Shown here: piece after piece, positions 44,483 to 54,323 of the stretch
Layout of the letters: each line of letters opens with the position of its first letter
Numbering within the stretch: the first letter of the stretch is position 1
NCBI RefSeq assembly: GCF_042684505.1
Contig: NZ_JBHULT010000006.1
Coordinates: 372,001 to 436,000, forward strand
Length of the DNA: 64,000 nucleotides
Reading direction: 5' to 3'
From: Salinimicrobium flavum
Lineage (GTDB): Bacteria > Bacteroidota > Bacteroidia > Flavobacteriales > Flavobacteriaceae
The notes under the pieces: generated by a model
What the model saw: the letters and a program-made list of their open reading frames with translations, nothing else
Told to the model about the DNA's origin: nothing
The model's database searches: none
Made by a program: the position numbers and the translations under genes

Positions 44483-47232
44483 GATTTTTGTTTTATTTCT
44501 TTTTCAGTAAAAGGAATATTAGGATCGCAGATCTCAAGGATCAGTTTTTCCAGTTGCTCTTTAAAGGCGCTGAGGGTTTCCCGAGTAATATCCTGATCTT
44601 TTACCGCTCCCCGGCCATTCTTGTCTTTTTTGGAGAATTTCAGGAATCCGTTCTGCAGGTTCTTGAAGGAAATGATCCCTGCCTCCACCGATTCTGTGAT
44701 GGGATTTTGAGCATCCAGCAGACAAGCATACATTAAGATCTGAAAAGGTTTTGAATATTTATCGTAGTCACTGCTTATGTCCTCCCAGTCTACAATTTCC
44801 ACCTTATTCTGATCTACTTTCCCGGTCTTATAATCAATGATCCTCAGCTTCCCGTTAAATTCATCCACCCGGTCAACAGTTCCCTTCAGGTTCACCGGGA
44901 AATCAAGTGCCGCGATGGAAAAACCTGAATTAAGCTTGTTTTCCACCTGCATGATCTTTATGCTGTTCCCTTCTTTTAAAGTTTTTATTTCACTCTTCAG
45001 AAAATTAATTACATAGCGTTTGGCTACCTCGAAAATAAGAAGGTTCTTCCCCCGGTTTAAAGGACCTGAACTGTAGTGTTCCCTAAACTGTTTCTCGATC
45101 TCCTGCGGAGTTGCTTTTATAGCTGCTTCGAGTTTGTCCACCGTTAGTTCCCGGTTTTCCCAGGCCATGTAAAATTCCTCCAGTGTATCGTGAACTACGG
45201 TTCCCAGGGTGTTAAAGGCTACGGTCTCTTCTACTTCCTCTCTTTCTCTAATGTTAAGAATGTATTGTTTATAAAAATCCAGGGGATTCCTAATATAGGT
45301 TGTAAGAGCAGATGGAGAAAAACCTCTTTGGGCGAGCTCCCTGATCCTGTTCATTATATCCTTATTCTTCTTAACGATTTTAAGGTCGTTTTGAATGGCT
45401 GGCACTTCGGGGGCAACTGTGTAGGCTGAGATCCTGTGATTTACCAGGGGCTCAATCTCCAGCTGTAGCAGGAACCTGCTTTTTTCCCCTGCGTTTAGTC
45501 CGTCAGTTTCTGTATTATACAACAGTCTCAGGTTTTCTGCCCTTTGCATTAAATGGTAAAAATGATAAGCATATACTGCATCTTTCTCCTTGTAGGTGGG
45601 TAGGTTGTAAGCGCATTTCAGGTCATAGGGAATAAAGGAATTACTGCTTTTTCCGGCGGGAAGCACCCCCTCATTGACCGAAAGAAGGATGACATTCTTG
45701 AAGTCGAGCACCCGTGACTCCAGCATTCCCATAACTTGCAGTCCTGTAAAGGGTTTTCCACGGAAATCCACGCTCTGACCTGAAACAAGATCTTTGTAGA
45801 TCGAAAAAAGGGTTTTTAAAGAGGTAATGTGGGTGTATTCCAGCAGCAGGTTATTAAGCTTATTGATTAGTATATGGAATTGATACAGGAATTCTAATGT
45901 AAGTTTATCCTTTCCGGGATCCAACCCTTGCTTTATCTCATAAATGAGTTGCCTAATCCTGGTAATTGCTTCCCCGGGTTTCTCTCCCCATGAGGTAAAA
46001 CACAATTCATGAATTTTCCGGCTTTTTTCGGGAGCAAGGTTGAGAATAAAGTCTGAGGATACATAGACCAGGTTCTGTTTCCTGATCTCTTCGGAAAGCA
46101 GTCCCGAAGCGCCACCGGTTATCCTTAAAAGAAGAGGGTGATTACTAATAGACAACAGGTCCTTATAATACCAGTCGTCCTTCCCGGTGGAATGCATTTT
46201 CAACAGGTCTTCAAAAAGAAAAGCTACAGGTGCATTCTTCAAAGAGAATCCCATCGTAACATTTACCTCAACTATATTAGGAGGAAGGGAATTCAATACC
46301 GGAAGCAACAGGCTTTCATCTCCCAACACCACGGCAGTATTCCTTACTTCTTCCGGAGGTAATTTTGCAAGGATCTCCCCCACGAATTTTGCCTGACCAA
46401 TATTTTTGGGAATCCCAATGATCTCGATCTCTTTTTTCTTGCTAAAATCTAAGGAAACCGTTCTGAATTCTTTATCCCGGTAAAAAGGCCAGTTCTTGAG
46501 GTACTGCCTCATAAACAGCGAAACGTCATGTTGTTCGTCCTTAAGAAATACCTCATCTATATCCCAAAATACTTCTGCGGCCCCGGCCCTGAGCATTTGT
46601 TGAAAGATTTCCTGTTCAGCATTATTCAGGGCGTTGAACCCGGCAAAAATATGCAGGGAAGTATTGTTTTGAATATATTCATCGATCTTTTCGGAAGCTC
46701 TCCTGTAAACCATGCCCTGGTAGGCCATATCCTTTTCCTGAAGCTGCTTTTTTAACTGTTGATAATACACCGGTAATTTATTCCAGAAGGAAAGATAGTT
46801 CTCCATTAGTGGAGTTCGTTCCTCCTGCAGATACCAGTGGCTCATTTCCTGAATGTTCGCCAGGTACCCAAAAAAAGGATCGGGATCAATAAGGTAGCGG
46901 TCTATCTCATTGAAGTCATATAATAAAGTTTGTGCCCAGGAGGAAAAGGTGTCGAAGTTCTCCACTTCCTCTTTAGGGGTACACGTCACATATGCACTGT
47001 AAAATTCAAAAAGCGCAGTAATATTATCTACAGATTTAAGTCCCGCCACTTCCTGGGCAAAATCTTCAATACTCAGGATTTTAGGAGAAAAAACGGGTGC
47101 CCCGGTGAGGTTTCCTAACTCATGGACCAAATAGGATCCCGCCCTTTTGCCCGGTAAGATGAAGGTATATTCAGAAATGGGAATGTCTCGTGAAAGTAGC
47201 TCTTTCAGGGTTTGAGTAAGGAATGGAATCAT
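44476..47232 (-). CDS. AddB-like PD-(D/E)XK nuclease subunit
   Basis: This 918-residue protein begins with a degenerate nucleotide-binding strand (FILPGKRAGSYLVHEL), has an inactivated helicase-like core, and ends in a RecB-type nuclease domain from about residue 650. That domain has GTVVHDTLEEFYMAWE, LRIIDYKTGKVD with the catalytic Asp and Lys, and a late QILMYACLL. This is the architecture of AddB/RexB, the partner of AddA in double-strand-break end processing. The AddA-like gene lies 3 kb upstream on the same strand, behind kbl and ompA. Confidence 0.88.
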   Translation of the reverse strand: MIPFLTQTLKELLSRDIPISEYTFILPGKRAGSYLVHELGNLTGAPVFSPKILSIEDFAQEVAGLKSVDNITALFEFYSAYVTCTPKEEVENFDTFSSWAQTLLYDFNEIDRYLIDPDPFFGYLANIQEMSHWYLQEERTPLMENYLSFWNKLPVYYQQLKKQLQEKDMAYQGMVYRRASEKIDEYIQNNTSLHIFAGFNALNNAEQEIFQQMLRAGAAEVFWDIDEVFLKDEQHDVSLFMRQYLKNWPFYRDKEFRTVSLDFSKKKEIEIIGIPKNIGQAKFVGEILAKLPPEEVRNTAVVLGDESLLLPVLNSLPPNIVEVNVTMGFSLKNAPVAFLFEDLLKMHSTGKDDWYYKDLLSISNHPLLLRITGGASGLLSEEIRKQNLVYVSSDFILNLAPEKSRKIHELCFTSWGEKPGEAITRIRQLIYEIKQGLDPGKDKLTLEFLYQFHILINKLNNLLLEYTHITSLKTLFSIYKDLVSGQSVDFRGKPFTGLQVMGMLESRVLDFKNVILLSVNEGVLPAGKSSNSFIPYDLKCAYNLPTYKEKDAVYAYHFYHLMQRAENLRLLYNTETDGLNAGEKSRFLLQLEIEPLVNHRISAYTVAPEVPAIQNDLKIVKKNKDIMNRIRELAQRGFSPSALTTYIRNPLDFYKQYILNIREREEVEETVAFNTLGTVVHDTLEEFYMAWENRELTVDKLEAAIKATPQEIEKQFREHYSSGPLNRGKNLLIFEVAKRYVINFLKSEIKTLKEGNSIKIMQVENKLNSGFSIAALDFPVNLKGTVDRVDEFNGKLRIIDYKTGKVDQNKVEIVDWEDISSDYDKYSKPFQILMYACLLDAQNPITESVEAGIISFKNLQNGFLKFSKKDKNGRGAVKDQDITRETLSAFKEQLEKLILEICDPNIPFTEKEIKQKSW

Positions 47233-47244
47233 GCCTAAAAATAA

Positions 47245-47275
47245 AAAAACGCCCCGATTAAATCGAGGCGTTTTT
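47245..47275 (-). terminator. Terminator downstream of ompA
   Basis: A long stem AAAAACGCC-C-CGAT / ATCG-A-GGCGTTTTT with one mismatch lies 22 bp beyond the ompA stop. It probably makes the AddB-like gene, which starts 13 bp later, dependent on its own or read-through transcription. Confidence 0.8.
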
Positions 47276-47296
47276 CAAAAGAATTTTTATTTCTTA

Positions 47297-48712
47297 CTAT
47301 TCTCCATCAGTATCAGTTGTATCCTGCTCCTGACCTTCAGCAGGTTCTTTCATCTGTCTTTCTTTGTCAAGAGAGATCTCTACCCTTCTGTTTTCCTGTC
47401 TTCCTTTAGCTGTATTGTTGGAAGCGATAGGCTGGCTTTCACCGTAACCTTCAGAAGTCATTCTGCTTTCAGGTATACCGGCTCCAATCAGGAATTGTCT
47501 AACAGAAGCAGCTCTTTCTCTTGATAGCTTCTCATTATAAGATTCACTACCTGTACTATCTGTATGTCCTTCAATGTGGAAGATAGTTTGTGGGTATTCT
47601 TTCATTATATCTGCGATAGACTGTAAAGTCTCTTCAGATTCAGAACGAATAGAAGACTTATTAAGGTCGAACAAGATCGTTCTTGAATATTCATTAAGTT
47701 CCTCGATAACTTCTACCGTTGGCTCAGGACATCCGTTGTTTTCAACAGTTCCGGCCACTTCAGGACATTCATCATCTTTGTCTAGAACTCCGTCGTTATC
47801 TTTATCTTCCCAAGGACAACCGTTGTTTTCAGCAGGACCGGCCTCATTTGGACACTCATCGTCGCTGTCTTTTATTCCGTCACCATCAGCATCAGGACAA
47901 CCGTTCATTTCGGCAAGACCTGCAACAGTAGGACATTCATCCTTGTTATCAGAGATACCATCCCCGTCTGTATCAGGACATCCATTGAATTCAGCAGTAC
48001 CTGCCTCCATAGGACATTCGTCATTACGGTCTTCAATCCCATCCCCGTCAGAATCAGGACATCCATTGAATTCAGCAAGACCGGGCTCCTCAGGACATTC
48101 GTCATCCTTGTCATAAACACCGTCGCCATCAGTATCTTTTCCACCCATAGCGAATTTGATACCGGCAGCATGTTGCCAGTGTGAATTGTAATCATCATCA
48201 AAGGCGTGCTTGTACATGGTTTGTACGGTAAGTGCAAAGAAATCTGAGAACCAGAAATTAATTCCACCGGTTCCGTCAAAAGTAGCATGACCATTGTCAT
48301 CTACCCAGGTATAACCTGCACCGGCACCTAATACCGGATCAAACCAGCCGTCTTCACCACGGAAGCTGTAGTTAAATGTTCCATCTAAAGCATAATAAGT
48401 AAGATCATCCCATCTGTCATCTCCAAATTTAGTTAATTGGTTCACAGAACCGGCAGCTTCAAAATAGAAACCTGCTCCAATGTTTCTCGCTACAGAAAGT
48501 CTAGAGATCCCGGGAAGAACGTTCCAGTGGTCTCCTGTATTGAAAAATTCGTCAAAATACTCACCCAAGGGTGCATCTTCACCGGTGGGATAGAAATCCA
48601 CCGCATTAATACCCAAACCTACGGCCCAGGGATTATTTTCATTCTGAGCCTGCATAGCGCCAAAACTCAAAATGCATAATGAAGCCAATAAAAATCTACT
48701 TAGATGTTTCAT
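47297..48712 (-). CDS. OmpA family outer-membrane protein with thrombospondin type 3 repeats
   Basis: A signal peptide (ending GAMQAQ) is followed by a beta-barrel-like N-terminal domain of about 175 residues, five calcium-binding TSP3-type repeats of the DSDGDGIxDxxDECP...NGCP kind (about residues 195-335), and a C-terminal OmpA peptidoglycan-binding domain with FHIEGHTDSTGSESYNEKLSRERAASVRQFL. This is the common major outer-membrane protein design of flavobacteria and links the outer membrane to the cell wall. It has its own strong promoter and terminator, which suggests high expression. Confidence 0.95.
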   Translation of the reverse strand: MKHLSRFLLASLCILSFGAMQAQNENNPWAVGLGINAVDFYPTGEDAPLGEYFDEFFNTGDHWNVLPGISRLSVARNIGAGFYFEAAGSVNQLTKFGDDRWDDLTYYALDGTFNYSFRGEDGWFDPVLGAGAGYTWVDDNGHATFDGTGGINFWFSDFFALTVQTMYKHAFDDDYNSHWQHAAGIKFAMGGKDTDGDGVYDKDDECPEEPGLAEFNGCPDSDGDGIEDRNDECPMEAGTAEFNGCPDTDGDGISDNKDECPTVAGLAEMNGCPDADGDGIKDSDDECPNEAGPAENNGCPWEDKDNDGVLDKDDECPEVAGTVENNGCPEPTVEVIEELNEYSRTILFDLNKSSIRSESEETLQSIADIMKEYPQTIFHIEGHTDSTGSESYNEKLSRERAASVRQFLIGAGIPESRMTSEGYGESQPIASNNTAKGRQENRRVEISLDKERQMKEPAEGQEQDTTDTDGE

Positions 48713-48747
48713 ATTGAAGAGTTTAATTTTTTATTAGTTAGTTAAAA

Positions 48748-48778
48748 CAAAAGTAGGCTGATTAACATTATTAACAAA
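48748..48778 (-). promoter_or_regulatory. Strong promoter of ompA
   Basis: On the minus strand, TTTG (48775-48778) and TACTTTTG (48748-48755) are separated by 19 bp. This is the best match to the full Bacteroidetes -33/-7 consensus in the window. Confidence 0.75.
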
Positions 48779-49037
48779 GCCCGATATAATAAAGTTTTCT
48801 TAATAAACCCTTGAATACTGGTGTTCTGGCGGATTTTATCCGAATAAAATTTAGCGATTTATCTAAATTTTTGATAAAAACTTACAAAAACCCAGAACCT
48901 CATAAAGGTGAAAAAGAAGGGGTTAGCCCTTGGCTTCCTCTGCTGCTCTATGTTCTTAAAAGAGGAAATTTCCTCTCAATTTTTTTAACTAATAAGCCTC
49001 TTCAAAGTGAAGAGGCTTATATCATGAGTCGGGAACA
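48779..49037. other. Intergenic region between ompA and kbl with two hairpins
   Basis: No gene is supported here. A 16-bp palindrome AGAGGAAATTTCCTCT (48961-48976) is followed on the plus strand by CAATTTTTTT. A longer hairpin with arms ATAAGCCTCTTC / GAAGAGGCTTAT (48992-49003 and 49009-49020) lies 17 bp past the kbl stop. Together they probably end the kbl transcript. The longer hairpin lacks a T-run directly after it on either strand. Confidence 0.55.
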
Positions 49038-50231
49038 TCAGATCACTTTGAGTTCATTACCCACCTTTTTAAAGGCTGAAATAGCTTTATCGAGGTGTTC
49101 CCGGGTGTGTGCCGCCGAAAGTTGAACCCTTATCCTGGCTTTTCCTTTGGGTACTACGGGGTAAAAGAATCCAATTACATAGATGCCTTCTTCCAGCAGT
49201 TTGTCTGCCATGGTTTGAGATAATTTGGCATCATACAACATAACAGGAACAATGGCTGCCTCTCCGTCAATAATATCAAATCCCGCATCCACTATTCCTT
49301 TTTTGAAGTAAGCTGTATTTTCTTTTACTTTATTCCGAAGGGAGTCATCTTTCGAGAGCATATCAAAAACTTTGATCGATGCTCCTACAATTGCCGGGGC
49401 AAGTGAGTTCGAGAAAAGATAGGGCCGTGATCTTTGGCGCAGCATTTCTATGATCTCCTTTTTTCCTGTAGTATATCCCCCCATGGCGCCTCCCAGGGCT
49501 TTTCCAAGGGTTCCGGTAATAATATCGATGCGGTCCAGTACTCCTTTCTCCTCCAGTGTTCCAATACCATGATCACCTATAAAACCTGCGGCATGTGCCT
49601 CGTCAATCATCACCAGGGCGTCATATTTCTCTGCCAGGTCACAAATTTTGTCAAGAGGTGCAACCAATCCGTCCATCGAGAAAACCCCATCTGTTACCAC
49701 GATCTTAAAGCGGGCACCATCTTCATTGGCCTGCTTCAGCTGAGTCTCCAGATCTTCCATGTTGCTGTTTTCATACCTGTACCTCGCAGCTTTACACAGT
49801 CTCACCCCGTCTATAATAGACGCGTGGTTCAGGGAATCTGAAATGATGGCATCCTCCTTTGAGAACAAAGGTTCAAAAACACCACCGTTGGCATCAAAAG
49901 CAGCTGCATAGAGAATGGTGTCCTCGGTTTTATAGAAATCGGCGATCTTTTTTTCAAGTTCTTTATGTATATCCTGGGTTCCGCAAATGAACCTTACACT
50001 TGACATTCCAAATCCGTGGGTGTCCATGGTATCTTTTGCAGCCTGGATAACTTCAGGATGAGAAGACAGACCAAGGTAATTGTTTGCGCAAAAATTGATC
50101 ACTTGTTTACCACCTTCAATGGTGATTTCAGCTCCCTGGGGAGAGGTAATGATCCTTTCTTTTTTGAACAGACCTTCTTCCTTTATCTGTTCTAATTCGT
50201 CCTTTAAGTAGTCCTTTAAACCTCCGTACAT
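49038..50231 (-). CDS. kbl: Glycine C-acetyltransferase (2-amino-3-ketobutyrate CoA ligase)
   Basis: This PLP enzyme of the alpha-oxoamine synthase family cleaves 2-amino-3-ketobutyrate with CoA to glycine and acetyl-CoA in threonine breakdown. PLP contacts are visible in DSLNHASIIDG, MIDEAHAAGFIG and the Lys in TGTLGKALGG. I start it at 50231 (MYGGLKDYLKDEL), the usual start, which avoids overlap with the AddA-like gene. The 397-residue length is normal. No tdh gene lies in the window. Confidence 0.93.
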   Translation of the reverse strand: MYGGLKDYLKDELEQIKEEGLFKKERIITSPQGAEITIEGGKQVINFCANNYLGLSSHPEVIQAAKDTMDTHGFGMSSVRFICGTQDIHKELEKKIADFYKTEDTILYAAAFDANGGVFEPLFSKEDAIISDSLNHASIIDGVRLCKAARYRYENSNMEDLETQLKQANEDGARFKIVVTDGVFSMDGLVAPLDKICDLAEKYDALVMIDEAHAAGFIGDHGIGTLEEKGVLDRIDIITGTLGKALGGAMGGYTTGKKEIIEMLRQRSRPYLFSNSLAPAIVGASIKVFDMLSKDDSLRNKVKENTAYFKKGIVDAGFDIIDGEAAIVPVMLYDAKLSQTMADKLLEEGIYVIGFFYPVVPKGKARIRVQLSAAHTREHLDKAISAFKKVGNELKVI

Positions 50232-50262
50232 ATGATTATTTTTTACAAAATTACATTTCTTT

Positions 50263-53200
50263 TTAAACAACAGTCACCGCAGCCCCTTCATTTAAGTAGA
50301 CCAGCAGTTTTTTATCAATTTGGTATCCCATTTCCTCCAGGACCTCAGCATATGAATTTATCTGATAACGGTGCTTATGGTCTTCTGCGCCTGTTTTATA
50401 GTCAATGATACTCACCAATTTTCCTGAAAAATTCAGCCTGTCCGGCCGCAGGATCTCACCTCTTCCGGTAACTATATCCCTTTCATTATAATTCTGGCTG
50501 CTTTCAGAATAATACTCCTTCAGTTGCGGATGATGCACCACCTGAAAGATGGTGTTCTTCACCTCTCCTTCATCCTGATCAATAAAAATCCCTTCTTCCC
50601 TGGCATTGAGCAGTACCCTGTCAATGTCTTTTTCAGAATTGATACGTGCGAAAAGATCATGAATGAGTTTACCTTTTTCAATGGCAGCTTCCTGGCGGGA
50701 ATCCCATAACATTCCTGCTCTGGTGACAATTGATAGTCCATTACTTTCTGTAGGCGACGAATAAAAGAACTCCTGCTTTACAGATCTGCACGGTTCTTTC
50801 TCCCCGACAATTTCTTCATCAGGTTTGCCGAATTCATATTCAAGGCCTCCATCCCACTTCCCAATTTCCCGGAGATAAGAAATGAACAGACCCGAGAACT
50901 TATTGAGATTCTCATTGCCTTTCCTATCGATCTCCATTTTCGAGATCACATACAGCTGTTGTTCTGGCCGGGTGAGCGCTACATAAAGCACATTCAGGGC
51001 ATCCAGCTGACTGTTAAAACAAAGCTCCTCATACAGTCTGCAGGCGTCATCACCCCAGTTCTTCATTTTTTCTGAAGCTCCTAAATAAGCTATGCCAATT
51101 TCATTCCCCAGCTTCTCCGGAAGGTTCATCCACACTGATTCCCTTGCCGTATCCTTTATTTGAGTGTTGGCAAAAGGGTATATCACCACAGGAAATTCGA
51201 GACCTTTTGCTTTATGTATGGTCAGGATCTGTACAGCAGCCTCGCCTTTAGGCACCACTATGCTCAGGGTGTCTTTTTTGCGCTCCCATTGTTCCAGAAA
51301 TCCAAAAATTCCTGCTCCGGAAGAATGTGCGGTCTCATATACAAAATCCAGGTAAAACTGCAGGTAGGCATTGGTTTTCCCGGCGAGTTTAAAGCTCCTT
51401 ATAATATACTCCACACCTTCATAGACTGAAAGGGAATCAAGGGTATCCAGTGAGAAATGGATATCAAAGGGTTTCAGTGCATCAAAGAAGGACTGCCCCT
51501 CCATGTTAAGTTTGCTCATGAGGAACAAAAATTCGTTTTCCACAGATACGGAATGCTTCAGCAAGAAATCCAGAATCCTCGATTTCAGGTCCCTGTCACG
51601 GGTATCCAGACTGAAATTAAGAATATCATTCACGAACATTACTTCAGGAGACCTTGATAGTAAAAGACTTTCCGCAGAAATAACGGGGATCCCGTGCTCA
51701 CTCAGGAAATTGGCGATAACTATACTTTCTTTTCTTCTCCTGGTAAGAATGCACACGCTGCTTTTAGGCACTTGTCTTGCCTCCAGGTCTTGCAGGATCT
51801 CAAGCACCCGCTTCGGATAGGCTTCCATTTCTGCCTCGGCATTCTCTGCTTCCACGAAGGATATATTCAGGTAACCTTCCTGTGAACTCACTGGTTCCTG
51901 TGCGCTTGCCGTAAAAAGGTCCCGATGCTCCCCTTTCTCAAAACATGCCGCAGAAAAATTAAAGAACTCATTATTGAACTTTACAATGTTTTTTGCACTC
52001 CTGTAATTCTTTGGCAGCACCACCACTTTTTTGTGTTCCAGGCTAAACGGGTTCTTGTCACCGCACAACTCCATGAATTGCTCGGCCTTCCCGCCCCGCC
52101 ATCTGTAGATTGATTGTTTGGCATCTCCTACCAGGGTAAGGCTCCCATGCTGGTTAAGAGTATGCTCCATAGTAAGAGTATGGTCAACCAGCGGAATAAG
52201 GTTCTCCCATTGCAACTGGGAAGTGTCCTGGAATTCATCAATGAAATAGTGCCGGTAACGTTCTCCCAGACGTTCATAAATAAAAGGAGCCGGCTGATCT
52301 TTGACAGCTTTACCAATAGTTGCATTGAACTCAGAGATCAATACCACCGCATTTTCTTTTTTGATAGCCTCGATCTCTTGCTGAATAGCACTGAGCAAGG
52401 AAATTGGCACCAGGTTTTTTTCTACCGCCTCCAGTAGTTGTAAGGTAGTGATCCTACTTTGGGCCTTTTTATAAATTTCAACTATCTGAGGCTGGATTTC
52501 ATCCAGGATCTCCTTTTTTCCATCTGACAACTTATTGGCGTAAAGTGGCTTTTCGGCAAGATTCAATTGCCACGTAGCAGTAAAATTTACGTTAAGATCC
52601 CCTTTTTGAAGCTTCAGAAAAAATTTAGGGCAATATCCGCCGCTAAAATCTGTCATCTCAACCGCATTATTACTCAACAGTTCAAAAAAGGAATTAGCCA
52701 GATCATTTATAGCGAGTTGCAAATCCTTTTGCTGTTGTTTGATCGTCTTCCGAAGCTTTTCAAAATCTGAAATACTCTTGGTTTTCAACACCTCAAGGAA
52801 ATCCCTGCTGGTTTCCTGGGTAAGGAGTCGAGCAATTTTTAAAAGATCCCGGGAGATATCCCAGCTTTTATCATCATCGGTCTTTCCTAAAACAAAATTA
52901 ACCAGAATACGGGTGAGGGCAGAATCCTCTCCTGCCTTGCTTACCAGCCTGTCAACAGCCTCACTCAATACTTCTTCGGTATTGAGTTCCACCTCAAAAT
53001 TAAGCGGCAGGTCCAGATCTCTTGCGAAGGTACGCAGAACCCGGTGGGTAAAGCCGTCAATGGTTGAAACCTCAAATGCGGCATAATTATTAATAATACT
53101 TTTGAGAAGTTGATAGCTTCTTTTCCCAATTTCTTCGGAAGATAGTCCGGTCTCTTCACACAGAAGTTTAATAAGGTTCTCCCCGCCGGAACTTCTCTCT

Positions 53201-53406
53201 GCCGCCGATAGGGAAAAAAGACTTTCGATGATCCTGCTTTTCATTTCTGCAACGGCCTTATTGGTAAAGGTTATCGCGAGAATGTTCCTGTAACTGTCAC
53301 GCTGTCCTGATGTTAACAGTAAGACCAGGTATTCTTTTACCAGGGTAAAGGTCTTCCCTGAGCCTGCTGAAGCATTGTAAATAGTGAATGAATTGGGTGC
53401 TTTCAA
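50263..53406 (-). CDS. AddA-like UvrD/RecB helicase-nuclease
   Basis: This 1047-residue superfamily 1 helicase has Walker A NASAGSGKTFTLVKEY at about 10-25, the DEFQDTS Walker B, a GDAKQSIYRWRGG motif, the helicase C-terminal LTIHKAKGLEFPVVIYPF and VALTRPEQQLYV, and a C-terminal nuclease with SIIDYKTGAEDHKHRYQINSY. That is AddA/RecB-type, matching the nuclease-bearing AddB-like protein further along. The only usable start in the frame is TTG at 53406, because the preceding in-frame triplets back to a stop contain no ATG. Confidence 0.93.
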   Translation of the reverse strand: MKAPNSFTIYNASAGSGKTFTLVKEYLVLLLTSGQRDSYRNILAITFTNKAVAEMKSRIIESLFSLSAAERSSGGENLIKLLCEETGLSSEEIGKRSYQLLKSIINNYAAFEVSTIDGFTHRVLRTFARDLDLPLNFEVELNTEEVLSEAVDRLVSKAGEDSALTRILVNFVLGKTDDDKSWDISRDLLKIARLLTQETSRDFLEVLKTKSISDFEKLRKTIKQQQKDLQLAINDLANSFFELLSNNAVEMTDFSGGYCPKFFLKLQKGDLNVNFTATWQLNLAEKPLYANKLSDGKKEILDEIQPQIVEIYKKAQSRITTLQLLEAVEKNLVPISLLSAIQQEIEAIKKENAVVLISEFNATIGKAVKDQPAPFIYERLGERYRHYFIDEFQDTSQLQWENLIPLVDHTLTMEHTLNQHGSLTLVGDAKQSIYRWRGGKAEQFMELCGDKNPFSLEHKKVVVLPKNYRSAKNIVKFNNEFFNFSAACFEKGEHRDLFTASAQEPVSSQEGYLNISFVEAENAEAEMEAYPKRVLEILQDLEARQVPKSSVCILTRRRKESIVIANFLSEHGIPVISAESLLLSRSPEVMFVNDILNFSLDTRDRDLKSRILDFLLKHSVSVENEFLFLMSKLNMEGQSFFDALKPFDIHFSLDTLDSLSVYEGVEYIIRSFKLAGKTNAYLQFYLDFVYETAHSSGAGIFGFLEQWERKKDTLSIVVPKGEAAVQILTIHKAKGLEFPVVIYPFANTQIKDTARESVWMNLPEKLGNEIGIAYLGASEKMKNWGDDACRLYEELCFNSQLDALNVLYVALTRPEQQLYVISKMEIDRKGNENLNKFSGLFISYLREIGKWDGGLEYEFGKPDEEIVGEKEPCRSVKQEFFYSSPTESNGLSIVTRAGMLWDSRQEAAIEKGKLIHDLFARINSEKDIDRVLLNAREEGIFIDQDEGEVKNTIFQVVHHPQLKEYYSESSQNYNERDIVTGRGEILRPDRLNFSGKLVSIIDYKTGAEDHKHRYQINSYAEVLEEMGYQIDKKLLVYLNEGAAVTVV

Positions 53407-53569
53407 AAATTTTTTTACTAAAGTATAAAATGCATTTCAGAATCCTGAGATCCAAATCCCCGGAACTTGGAAATTACTTAATTTTCAATGACTTCTGGTT
53501 TTATTAATTAATCAATGATAAAAAATACTAAAACTGCCAAAGCTTTAAGGATATTATAACGTTTTATAA

Positions 53570-53600
53570 TTCGGTTTAAAATCCCTAATTCTTAAATTTG
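53570..53600 (+). promoter_or_regulatory. Promoter of the superoxide dismutase gene
   Basis: TTCG (53570-53573) and TAAATTTG (53593-53600) with a 19-bp gap resemble -33 and -7 elements. The ATG follows 39 bp downstream. Confidence 0.6.
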
Positions 53601-53639
53601 GGGTTGATCAGATTAATAACAATTAAAACAGAAATAATT

Positions 53640-54248
53640 ATGGCTTTTGAGTTACCAAAATTAAAATATGCATTTGATGCACTGGAGCCTCACATTGACG
53701 CCAGAACAATGGAGATCCACCACGACAAACACCATGCCGGCTATACCAGCAAATTGAATGCTGCTATCGAAGGAACAGACCATGAAGGGAAGACCATCGA
53801 GAATATTTTAAATAATCTCGACATGGAAAACAAGGCGGTGCGTAATAACGGAGGTGGTTACTACAATCACAATCTTTACTGGGAGATTATGTCTCCTGAT
53901 GGTGGCGGAAAACCGGAAGGTGATCTGGCAGCAGCTATTGAAAAGACCTACGGTTCATTTGACGCCTTCAAGGAAGAATTTTCAAAAGCCGGGGCAGGTC
54001 AATTTGGTTCCGGATGGGCATGGTTATGCGTGAAGGAAGGTGGAAATCTTGAGATCTGCTCAACTGCAAACCAGGATAATCCCTTAATGCCCGGGATAGG
54101 TTGTGGAGGAACTCCCATCCTTGGAATGGACGTATGGGAACATGCTTATTATCTTAAATATCAAAATCAGCGTCCCGCCTATATCGATGCCTTCTTCAAT
54201 GTGATCAACTGGGAAGAGGTATCAAGAAGATATGCCCAGCAAAAATAA
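53640..54248 (+). CDS. Superoxide dismutase, Mn/Fe family
   Basis: The product removes superoxide. The four metal ligands are visible as His in EIHHDKHH, His in YYNHNLYW, Asp in GMDVWEHAYY and His in the same block. The Gln in STANQDNPL is at the position typical of Mn-dependent enzymes, so Mn or dual-metal use is likelier than Fe. I start it at 53640 (MAFELPKLKYAFDALEP). A longer frame from 53598 would begin inside the promoter. It has no signal peptide and is cytoplasmic. Confidence 0.96.
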   Translation: MAFELPKLKYAFDALEPHIDARTMEIHHDKHHAGYTSKLNAAIEGTDHEGKTIENILNNLDMENKAVRNNGGGYYNHNLYWEIMSPDGGGKPEGDLAAAIEKTYGSFDAFKEEFSKAGAGQFGSGWAWLCVKEGGNLEICSTANQDNPLMPGIGCGGTPILGMDVWEHAYYLKYQNQRPAYIDAFFNVINWEEVSRRYAQQK

Positions 54249-54271
54249 TTAGTTAGTTAATTAAGTTGGAC

Positions 54272-54304
54272 ACTGCCGGGAAGAAATTTTCCGGCAGTTT
54301 TTTT
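54272..54304 (+). terminator. Terminator after the superoxide dismutase gene
   Basis: ACTGCCGG (54272-54279) pairs with CCGGCAGT (54291-54298) and is followed by a T-run. Confidence 0.9.
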
Positions 54305-54323
54305 GCTGAACCGGGAAGTATTA

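Noticed and set aside
47574..48116. A 180-codon plus-strand frame rich in Ser and Pro, and the periodic DNA resembling a repeat array
   Set aside because: It is antisense to the five thrombospondin-type-3 repeats of OmpA. The periodicity comes from the protein repeats and has no CRISPR-like identical repeat and spacer layout.
48811..49125. A 104-codon plus-strand frame
   Set aside because: It runs through the kbl terminator hairpins and into kbl, has no promoter or family resemblance, and looks like chance.
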